DNA of 14,078 nucleotides from Spirochaetaceae bacterium. GTDB taxonomy: Bacteria > Spirochaetota > Spirochaetia > SZUA-6 > RPPD01. Made by a program: the position numbers and the translations under genes. Shown here piece by piece: positions 1 to 5,467 of this stretch (the stretch's first letter is position 1; every line of letters begins with the position of its first letter). The stretch spans positions 1 through 14,078 of the forward strand of contig RPPD01000009.1 in the NCBI GenBank assembly GCA_003818675.1, given 5' to 3'. The notes below the pieces were generated by a model, which was given only the letters and a program-made list of their open reading frames with translations, was not told where the DNA came from and searched no databases.

Positions 1-594
1 AACAACAAATGGATCGGCAATGTCAAACGCAAAGATCGTTTTCTCCTGGTGCGCGCGCTCTGCCGCCTTGTTTATTATTTCCCTCCCTGAGGGTGAATCC
101 CACATGTATCCTGCGCAATAGAAAACTGATGCCTCTCCGATCAAGGAAAAATCCACATCCCCGATTCCGACCTGGAGTGAAGCACCCAAAAAGGTGAACA
201 TGGTCCGCTGTGAATCAGGTGTCACGGCTACAATTGACGCGCCTGTCCTTGCATTTTTCCTGACTATCCTGTCTGTCACTCCGCAGGAGGAAAGCAAGCG
301 TACGTAATCAGAACCTGCTTCATCCTCGCCAACAGCCCCAAAATAAACAGGGGACGGCACAGGCCTGCTTTTGGCCAGCCAGGCGATACCGCGGAGAGTA
401 TTGGCACTCGATCCACCAGGTATAATACGGCCAGAATCCAGTTTCCCATGAATTTCCAAAAACTTTTTTTCATCCACCAGGTTCATGGTTCCGGGCACTG
501 CCTTGATTTCTTCAAGGAATTCCCGGGAAACATGATTTAGATGGTCCAGAAGCGGGTTGCATACCGCCATAACCGAATATGTTCTTCGTTCCAT
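1..594 (-). CDS. PfkB-family carbohydrate/nucleoside kinase (adenosine-kinase-like), 3' end missing
   Basis: The first 198 codons are in the window and the gene continues past its left edge, so the ATP-binding C-terminal half with the catalytic Asp is not visible. Reading from 594 the protein starts MERRTYSVMAVCNPLLDHL. It contains PGGSSANTLRGIAWL at about residues 60-74, the N-terminal PfkB signature (GG-x-x-x-N) that binds the sugar, followed by YFGAVGEDEAG and a domain resembling adenosine kinase and related ribokinase-fold enzymes. Such enzymes phosphorylate a sugar or nucleoside with ATP in the cytoplasm; the substrate cannot be told from this half. The ATG at 592-594 is preceded by GAGGAGAGG (610-602) at about 7-8 nt, a good ribosome binding site. 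It is divergent from the PilZ gene with a gap of about 100 bp and no obvious functional tie to the flagellar genes. Confidence 0.85.
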   Translation of the reverse strand, partial: MERRTYSVMAVCNPLLDHLNHVSREFLEEIKAVPGTMNLVDEKKFLEIHGKLDSGRIIPGGSSANTLRGIAWLAKSRPVPSPVYFGAVGEDEAGSDYVRLLSSCGVTDRIVRKNARTGASIVAVTPDSQRTMFTFLGASLQVGIGDVDFSLIGEASVFYCAGYMWDSPSGREIINKAAERAHQEKTIFAFDIADPFVV

Positions 595-648
595 TTCAAG
601 GCCTCTCCTCGCGCTGATATATGTCTTTCAGGTCAATATTTGGCAACA

Positions 649-677
649 TTGACATTATATAAGCATCTCTTTATACT
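649..677 (+). promoter_or_regulatory. Sigma70-type promoter for the PilZ-TPR genes
   Basis: TTGACA (649-654) and TATACT (672-677) are separated by exactly 17 bp, a near-consensus housekeeping promoter. The start point would fall near 684, only about 12 nt before the PilZ ATG at 696. The mRNA would therefore be almost leaderless, and the weak GGGAA at 682-686 would sit at its very 5' end. Confidence 0.75.
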
Positions 678-695
678 TATTGGGAACAAACTGCA

Positions 696-1565
696 ATGTC
701 AATAACCACAAGCCAGCAGATACAGAAATACTTCTCACTCTACCAGAATTCCGAGGTCACATTCACCAAGGAAATTATCAAGGCATTGAAGCTCATTCCT
801 TCACAAATCTATTTCAAGAGCCTCGGGAATCACTGGCCCTGCCTGATATACTCCACTTCCATGAGCCAGGTAAGGATTCTTGCAACGCTTAATGATTCCT
901 TTTATGAACAGGTTAAAAAATCAGGCAACAACATTCAGATACGCTTTGCTTTCAAACGGGAAGGCAAGCTGGATCCTATAACCTTTTTCATAGCGGCAAA
1001 AATTTCGGGGTTTACACCGTATGGAAAATCAGACAAAGACATCAATTTCATAGCAGCCACCTACACCCAGAGACCGCCAGACAGCTTTATCGAGATAATA
1101 GGTAATCTGCTGGATGCCACTGCCAATAGCCAGAAACGCCATGAGGAACGTGTTGTAATCACTCCTGACAGTGCTGAACGTATCGGACTTAAATCCAAAG
1201 ATGCCACAGTCCTTGTAGATAGTGTGCCCAGGAAATGCATAATAAGGGACCTGTCTTTTGGTGGAGCAAAAATACTGCTCATTGGCCTGGCTAAATTCCT
1301 GATTGACAAACCTGCCATGCTCCAGATCCAGTTGGAAGGCCAGACAGAGTTTACCCTTCTTCACGGGAAAATTGTCCGCAATGAGGAAGTTTCCGGACGC
1401 AAGGATATCGCAGCCCTTGCCATTCAGTACGATGATGAAAAAATTCCGGTTGAATACAAGATGGCGTTAAACCAGTTTTTCAAACACTTCAAGATAAAGG
1501 AATTGGGCAGACAGGAACCCAAGCCCCCAGCACATTCGTCAGCACCCTCAAATGAAGGGAAATAA
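696..1565 (+). CDS. PilZ-domain protein (putative c-di-GMP receptor)
   Basis: A protein of 289 residues. The C-terminal half carries both c-di-GMP-binding motifs of PilZ domains: RHEER (148-152, RxxxR) and DLSFGG (185-190, D/NxSxxG), followed by beta-strand-rich sequence to about residue 260 and a proline-rich tail. The first 140 residues form a separate domain of the kind found ahead of PilZ in flagellar-brake-like proteins; I cannot name it more precisely. PilZ proteins bind c-di-GMP in the cytoplasm and pass the signal to a partner by protein contact. Its place at the head of a flagellin cluster suggests control of motility, which is inference. The linker between the two motifs (about 32 residues) is slightly long. 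The stop codon is 4 bp before the preferred start of the TPR gene, so the two are probably cotranscribed from the promoter at 649-677. An in-frame alternative start was not seen; a TTG start at 680 is in another frame. Confidence 0.85.
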   Translation: MSITTSQQIQKYFSLYQNSEVTFTKEIIKALKLIPSQIYFKSLGNHWPCLIYSTSMSQVRILATLNDSFYEQVKKSGNNIQIRFAFKREGKLDPITFFIAAKISGFTPYGKSDKDINFIAATYTQRPPDSFIEIIGNLLDATANSQKRHEERVVITPDSAERIGLKSKDATVLVDSVPRKCIIRDLSFGGAKILLIGLAKFLIDKPAMLQIQLEGQTEFTLLHGKIVRNEEVSGRKDIAALAIQYDDEKIPVEYKMALNQFFKHFKIKELGRQEPKPPAHSSAPSNEGK

Positions 1566-1569
1566 ACTT

Positions 1570-2688
1570 ATGCCCGGCTCACACAACCCCTCCTCCCCTG
1601 ATCAGATGGAATCCATCAATTTTATTATTATCCCCAAACACCTGCTTTCTTCCCTATCGCCTGAAATAGATCCTGATATTCCAATCCCATGTGAAAAAAA
1701 ATTGGAAAACAGGCCTTTTTCACCAGCAGACCTGAGCATGGAAGCTATAATAGCGGGCATGATACGTGTGCTCATTTACCAGCCAGATCACAAGCATTCG
1801 GATTATTACGCCAAACTCGTCAAGAGCCTGCGCCCAGGAATAAAGGATGAATTTACAACTGCAGGTATTACAAAGGCGAAACTCGGAGATTTTCCTGTGG
1901 CCATTGAAGTATTCCAGGGTCTCAGGAGATTATTCCCGGATTGCCCCAATACAGCCTTAAACCTGGCCCTTGTTCTTGAGTCATCCGCCAGAGAAAGCAA
2001 AAATGACCAGGAAAAGACAGATAAATTTCTGGAAATGGCCCATAAAGCATATCGTGATGCTTTTGAATTAGACCAGGAAATGCCAGAAATTCTCCTCAAC
2101 TTCGGTTATTTTCTTCTGGAACAGCAGAATTATGAAAAAGCGGCCCAGCTTCTAACCTCCTTCCTTGAGCATGAAAAGGATGAAAAAAAGCATGCTTCAG
2201 TCAAAAAAATGCTGGATTCCCTCAAAGATTCGCTGAAATTGGACACTCTTTTCAAGGAATCTTATGACAATATCATGATGGGAAAGGAACAGGAGGGAAT
2301 TGACAAAATTCGCACTGTACTGGCCAAAAATCCTGATTTCTGGAATGGCTGGTTTCTCCTTGGATGGGGAAACAGGCGGCTTGGCCTGTATCCAGAGGCA
2401 AAGGAAGCCTTTTTGAAAGCCCTGGACTTTGAGGATTCAAACCCGGATCTTCTAAATGAACTGGCTATATCATGCATGGAACTTGGTGATTTCGAAGAAA
2501 GCATTGATTACCTCGGACGAGCTTTAAAAGTGGAACCAGGCAACACCAAGGTGATGTGCAATCTTGGCATTGTCAGGCTTAAAATGAACGAAACCGACGA
2601 GGCAATCCACATTTTCAAGGCAGTTTTGGACTTTTCTCCAGATGACCCGATTGCAAAAAAATATCTCGAAATACTTGAAAAAAAATAA
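1570..2688 (+). CDS. Tetratricopeptide-repeat protein
   Basis: A protein of 372 residues from the ATG at 1570. I prefer this over the ATG at 1552, which overlaps the PilZ gene, because GAAGGGA (1554-1560) lies 9 nt ahead of it. The first 90 residues have no clear motif. From about residue 95 on, the sequence is helical, with TPR-like 34-residue units. The clearest are three in the last 120 residues: WFLLGWGNRRLGLYPEAKEAF, then LLNELAISCMELGDFEESIDY, then VMCNLGIVRLKMNETDEAIHI. Each shows the alternating small and aromatic residues of TPR helices A and B. TPR arrays act as scaffolds for protein-protein contacts. There is no signal peptide, so it is probably cytoplasmic. Sitting between a PilZ receptor and the flagellins, it could be the partner that PilZ acts on, but that is a guess. 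The flaB1 sigma28-type promoter begins 11 bp after its stop codon. Confidence 0.85.
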   Translation: MPGSHNPSSPDQMESINFIIIPKHLLSSLSPEIDPDIPIPCEKKLENRPFSPADLSMEAIIAGMIRVLIYQPDHKHSDYYAKLVKSLRPGIKDEFTTAGITKAKLGDFPVAIEVFQGLRRLFPDCPNTALNLALVLESSARESKNDQEKTDKFLEMAHKAYRDAFELDQEMPEILLNFGYFLLEQQNYEKAAQLLTSFLEHEKDEKKHASVKKMLDSLKDSLKLDTLFKESYDNIMMGKEQEGIDKIRTVLAKNPDFWNGWFLLGWGNRRLGLYPEAKEAFLKALDFEDSNPDLLNELAISCMELGDFEESIDYLGRALKVEPGNTKVMCNLGIVRLKMNETDEAIHIFKAVLDFSPDDPIAKKYLEILEKK

Positions 2689-2698
2689 TAAAAAACAT

Positions 2699-2726
2699 TA
2701 AAGTATAAAGTAGCTGGTGCCGAAAG
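2699..2726 (+). promoter_or_regulatory. Sigma28 (FliA/WhiG-type) flagellar promoter for flaB1
   Basis: TAAAGTAT (2699-2706), then 12 bp, then GCCGAAAG (2719-2726). The sigma28 consensus is TAAAGTTT-N11-GCCGATAA, so both boxes are close matches and the spacing is one base longer. It is the only such match I found in the window and lies ahead of the first flagellin gene. Initiation near 2733 would give a leader of about 225 nt. Confidence 0.75.
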
Positions 2727-2790
2727 ATTGAATAAGGCTAAGTCTTCTTCACCGCGGGGGAAGGATTTGGTCTTGTCCCTTGTCTTTTAA

Positions 2791-2957
2791 TTCGGTATCC
2801 GAACTTGAGAGATTTAGGACTATTTAATTAAAAATGTTGCTGCCAACTGGCAGACCCGTATGGATTGTACGGGAACACTGTTCTCCTGGAGAACAGAAAC
2901 TTTTGGGCAAGGATGCCCGGGGCAAGGATGCCCTGAAACAGTTTCAAGGAGGAAACT
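2791..2957 (+). promoter_or_regulatory. flaB1 mRNA leader: tandem hairpins with GGA loops (putative CsrA target) and SD in a loop
   Basis: Consecutive perfect stem-loops read directly from the sequence: 2791-2803 (TTCGG/CCGAA, loop TAT); 2840-2853 (CTGCC/GGCAG, loop AACT); 2855-2873 (CCCGTA/TACGGG, loop TGGATTG); 2878-2896 (CTGTTCTC/GAGAACAG, loop CTG); 2905-2918 (GGGCA/TGCCC, loop AGGA); 2920-2933 (GGGCA/TGCCC, loop AGGA); 2940-2957 (AGTTTC/GAAACT, loop AAGGAG). The last loop is the Shine-Dalgarno sequence of flaB1, just before the ATG at 2958. CsrA/RsmA dimers bind GGA in hairpin loops, with a preferred ARGGAUG context, and repress translation by covering the ribosome site. Four loops here carry GGA. 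In Bacillus, CsrA with FliW controls flagellin (hag) this way. The CsrA assignment is inference; neither csrA nor fliW is in the window. Confidence 0.7.
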
Positions 2958-3818
2958 ATGATAATCAATCACAACCTGAGCGCGATCTTCGCGAACAACA
3001 GACTCAAGCAGAATGTTCTCATGACCGACAAGGCGCAGGAAAAACTCGCCTCTGGTTTGAGGATCTTCCGTGCTGGTGACGATGCTTCGGGACTTGCAGT
3101 TTCTGAAAAGCTTCGCTCACAGATCAGGGGTTTGAACCAGGCTGAGAAGAATGCCGAGAACGGCATTTCTTTCGTCCAGGTCGCAGAAGGCTATCTACAG
3201 GAATCACAGGACGTTCTGCAGAGAATCCGTGAACTCGCAGTCCAGGCTTCCAACGGAATCTATTCCGATGAAGACCGGATGCAGATCCAGGTAGAAATTT
3301 CCCAGCTCATCGACGAAGTGGACCGCGTTGCGTCTCATGCGCAGTTTAACGGCATGAGCATGCTCACAGGCCGCTTTGCGAAGCAGACCGGCGAAAACGT
3401 CGTCACATCTTCCATGTGGTTCCACATCGGCGCCAACATGGACCAGCGCATGCAGGTATACATCGGCACGATGTCGGCCTACGCCCTCAAGGTAAAAGAG
3501 ATGGGCTCTGATGAGATCCTCTCTCTCGAAACCCCGGACGGCGCGAACAAGTCAATCGGCGTTGTTGACGAGGCTCTTACAAAGGTTTCCAAGCAGCGCG
3601 CAGACCTCGGTGCCTACCAGAACCGCCTTGAGCATGCAGCACGTGGACTTGCAGTCGGTTCTGAAAACATGCAGGCTTCAGAGTCACGCATCCGCGATGC
3701 AAACATGGCAAGTGAAATGGTCGAATTCACAAAGAATGCTATTCTTGTGCAGTCGGCTACAGCCATGCTGGCTCAGGCCAACACACGGACCCAGACAGTC
3801 CTCCAGCTTCTTGGTTAA
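2958..3818 (+). CDS. flaB: Flagellin FlaB, first copy (filament core protein)
   Basis: A flagellin of 286 residues, the size of spirochaetal FlaB core proteins: D0/D1 ends only, with no variable D2/D3 domain. The N-terminal half has [16 protein letters not shown], a [22 protein letters not shown] segment and [15 protein letters not shown]. The C-terminal half has [16 protein letters not shown] and ends [18 protein letters not shown], the coiled D0 helix that packs in the filament core. There is no signal peptide; FlaB is exported by the flagellar type III system to the periplasmic filament. IFRAGDD is unusual, since flagellins mostly read IN-x-A-x-DD at this point and the second copy keeps IN. 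The start is fixed by AAGGAGG (2946-2952). It is expressed from the sigma28-type promoter at 2699-2726 through the hairpin leader. It has long near-identical stretches with the next gene. Confidence 0.95.
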   Translation: MIINHNLSAIFANNRLKQNVLMTDKAQEKLASGLRIFRAGDDASGLAVSEKLRSQIRGLNQAEKNAENGISFVQVAEGYLQESQDVLQRIRELAVQASNGIYSDEDRMQIQVEISQLIDEVDRVASHAQFNGMSMLTGRFAKQTGENVVTSSMWFHIGANMDQRMQVYIGTMSAYALKVKEMGSDEILSLETPDGANKSIGVVDEALTKVSKQRADLGAYQNRLEHAARGLAVGSENMQASESRIRDANMASEMVEFTKNAILVQSATAMLAQANTRTQTVLQLLG

Positions 3819-3885
3819 TTAGGAGTACTTGACGGGTATTAACCGTTCGGATCTTTGAAAAACAAACCCTTCTTGGGTGGTGCCT

Positions 3886-3931
3886 AGGCAAGAGAGGTTC
3901 CCCGCCCCGCGGCGGGGATACCTCTTTGCCT
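3886..3931 (+). terminator. Long GC-rich hairpin between flaB1 and flaB2 (partial terminator or 3' stabiliser)
   Basis: A 20-bp stem with two single-base bulges (G3892, T3919) and loop CCGC (3907-3910). AGGCAAGAGAGGT plus TCCCCGCC on the left pairs with GGCGGGGA plus ACCTCTTTGCCT on the right. Only three T follow, so it is a poor intrinsic terminator. It more likely allows partial read-through or protects the 3' end of the flaB1 message. A second hairpin follows at 3955-3985 (GCGGAAAG/CTTTCCGC, 15-nt loop). Confidence 0.55.
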
Positions 3932-4013
3932 TTACAGAGTAAATGGGAACGGAAGCGGAAAGACCGCGCGATAAAGGCTTTCCGCGCCACTTTGTACAGG
4001 TGACCACAAACAA

Positions 4014-4063
4014 GGCAATGGATGCCGAAGGCAGCTTCAGGCTGCCTATATTAACAAGGAGGG
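4014..4063 (+). promoter_or_regulatory. flaB2 leader: GGA-loop hairpin, second hairpin and strong SD
   Basis: GGCA-ATGGA-TGCC (4014-4026) places GGA in a loop with the ATGGATG context favoured by CsrA. Directly after it comes AGGCAGC-TTCAG-GCTGCCT (4029-4047), a 7-bp stem. The ribosome site AAGGAGGG (4056-4063) sits 4 nt before the ATG. Unlike in flaB1, the SD is not in a hairpin. I see no clear sigma28-type promoter in 3819-4067, so flaB2 is either read through from flaB1 or has a promoter I cannot recognise. Confidence 0.5.
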
Positions 4064-4067
4064 TTTT

Positions 4068-4931
4068 ATGATAATAAACCACAACATCAGTGCGATGTAT
4101 GCCAATCGGCTTCTCAGATTTAAGGGAAAAGATGTCACTTCGGACATAGAGAAGCTTTCATCCGGCATGCGGATCAACAAAGCAGGCGACGATGCGTCAG
4201 GACTCGCAGTTTCTGAAAAGCTCCGCTCGCAGGTCCGCGGCCTAGTCCAGGCGGGAAAGAATATCGAAAATGCAATTTCGTTTATTCAGACCTCCGAGGG
4301 ATACCTGCAGGAAACTCAGGATATCCTCCATAGGATGAGGGAACTTGCAGTGCAGTCAGCAAACGGGATCTATTCCGATGAAGACCGCATGCAGATCCAG
4401 GTTGAAGTTTCACAGCTTGTCGACGAAGTTAACAGAATCGCCGAACACGCAGAATTCAATGGCATGAAGCTCCTTACCGGCCGGTTCGCCCGCTCCACGG
4501 GTGAAAACACCGTAACCGGTTCAATGTGGTTCCAGGTGGGTGCGAATGTCGATCAGCGCGAACAGGCGTTTATCGGCACGATGACCGCACAGGCACTTGG
4601 ACTCCAGGGAGCCCAGGGATCAGATGAACAGATCTCCATTCAGAATCCGGATGAAGCCAACAAGACAATCGCCACAGTTGACTCTGCGCTGACCGTTATT
4701 TCCAAGCAGAGAGCCGATCTCGGTGCATACCAGAACCGTTTTGAGCACGCCGCAAGGGGCGTGGCGGTTGCTGCTGAAAACATGCAGGCTGCCGAGTCAC
4801 TGATCCGTGACACAGACATGGCCGAACAGATGACAAGTTTCGTGAAGAACCAGATTCTTGTACAGTCTGGCACAGCGATGCTTGCCCAGGCCAATCTGAA
4901 GAACCAGGCAGTACTCCAGCTGCTAGGTTAA
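4068..4931 (+). CDS. flaB: Flagellin FlaB, second copy (filament core protein)
   Basis: A flagellin of 287 residues, collinear with the first copy and also without D2/D3. It begins [20 protein letters not shown], keeps the standard [18 protein letters not shown], carries the [15 protein letters not shown] tract, and ends [18 protein letters not shown]. Several FlaB isoforms commonly co-assemble in the spirochaetal periplasmic filament core, and differing dosage along the filament tunes its shape; the two copies here fit that. The start is well supported by AAGGAGGG. Its leader shares one GGA-loop hairpin with the flaB1 type of leader but is otherwise different, so the two copies are probably regulated differently. 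It is 249 bp from flaB1 and 133 bp from flaG. Confidence 0.95.
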   Translation: MIINHNISAMYANRLLRFKGKDVTSDIEKLSSGMRINKAGDDASGLAVSEKLRSQVRGLVQAGKNIENAISFIQTSEGYLQETQDILHRMRELAVQSANGIYSDEDRMQIQVEVSQLVDEVNRIAEHAEFNGMKLLTGRFARSTGENTVTGSMWFQVGANVDQREQAFIGTMTAQALGLQGAQGSDEQISIQNPDEANKTIATVDSALTVISKQRADLGAYQNRFEHAARGVAVAAENMQAAESLIRDTDMAEQMTSFVKNQILVQSGTAMLAQANLKNQAVLQLLG

Positions 4932-4969
4932 GCTACTGTATCAAACCGTTCCTGAAAACGTTCCTTTAT

Positions 4970-4998
4970 GAAAGAGGTCACTGGACGTCACCTTTTTC
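4970..4998 (+). terminator. Stem-loop with U-rich 3' arm downstream of flaB2
   Basis: GAAAGAGGT (4970-4978) pairs with ACCTTTTTC (4990-4998): 9 bp with one G-T pair and an 11-nt loop that contains GGA. The five T lie inside the 3' arm rather than after it, so this is a weak terminator at best. It could contribute to a drop in transcript after flaB2. Confidence 0.4.
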
Positions 4999-5006
4999 AA
5001 AGGGTT

Positions 5007-5045
5007 GATGATGGGGAGGGAATCGCGCTCCCTCCTTCATCTTTT
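5007..5045 (+). terminator. Intrinsic terminator/attenuator between flaB2 and flaG
   Basis: GATGA (5007-5011) and GGAGGGA pair with TCCCTCC and TCATC (5037-5041), separated by a small internal bulge, followed directly by TTTT (5042-5045). The flaG ribosome site AAGGAGG (5051-5057) comes 5 nt later. Partial termination here would keep FlaG and FliD far below flagellin, as filament stoichiometry requires. The strength of termination is not known. Confidence 0.55.
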
Positions 5046-5064
5046 AAAACAAGGAGGTAGTCCT

Positions 5065-5403
5065 ATGGGTATTGAAGTCCCCAAAGTGATTACACCGAAT
5101 CACCAAACTCCTCATGCTGAAAGACCTGTGCAACGTGAACATATTACGCAGGCCGCTATACAGAAATCAATGGAACTCTCCACTGAGGATATCCGCATTG
5201 CGCTTGATGCACTCGCCAGGGCGGCAAGCGTCTTCAACAAGAGATTGAGTTTTTCGGTCAACGAGGAGATCGGACGCGTCGTGGTCAAGGTAATTGACAC
5301 TGAGTCCGATAAGGTAGTTAAGGAGATCCCGCCCCCGGAGATGCAGCGGCTGCTTGCAAGGCTCAAGGAGACCGTTGGTCTGATCGTCGACGAGATGATT
5401 TAG
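5065..5403 (+). CDS. flaG: FlaG family flagellar protein
   Basis: 112 residues from the ATG at 5065, chosen because AAGGAGG (5051-5057) precedes it by 7 nt. An in-frame TTG start at 5005 would lie inside the terminator hairpin. The C-terminal 55 residues are the FlaG domain: LSFSVNEEIGRVVVKVID followed by KVVKEIPPPEMQRLLARL, where the IPP-E motif is diagnostic. The N-terminal 50 residues are polar and variable, as usual. FlaG is a small protein encoded next to flagellin and cap genes and affects filament length or flagellin assembly; its exact mechanism is unsettled. It is followed after 64 bp by fliD, and they are probably cotranscribed. Confidence 0.9.
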   Translation: MGIEVPKVITPNHQTPHAERPVQREHITQAAIQKSMELSTEDIRIALDALARAASVFNKRLSFSVNEEIGRVVVKVIDTESDKVVKEIPPPEMQRLLARLKETVGLIVDEMI

Positions 5404-5467
5404 GACTTTTTGGACTCCCATCGAGAGCAAGGACATTATAGATGCCGGGCGGAGGGGAACACATGAA

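Noticed and set aside
1806..2099. Minus-strand frame inside the TPR gene (and similar frames opposite PilZ, flaB, flaG and the integrase)
   Set aside because: All lie opposite clear genes in a fixed codon phase and show no domain or initiation signal.
2834..3079. 81-codon frame running from the flaB1 leader into flaB1
   Set aside because: No ribosome site at its ATG, and its sequence spans the hairpin array. A leader peptide is possible in principle but unsupported.
4024..4031. GCCGAAGG as a sigma28 -10 box for flaB2
   Set aside because: No TAAA box at the required distance upstream; the bases belong to a hairpin arm.
5005..5064. Upstream in-frame start for flaG
   Set aside because: It would lie in the terminator hairpin and lacks a ribosome site; AAGGAGG at 5051-5057 fixes the ATG at 5065.
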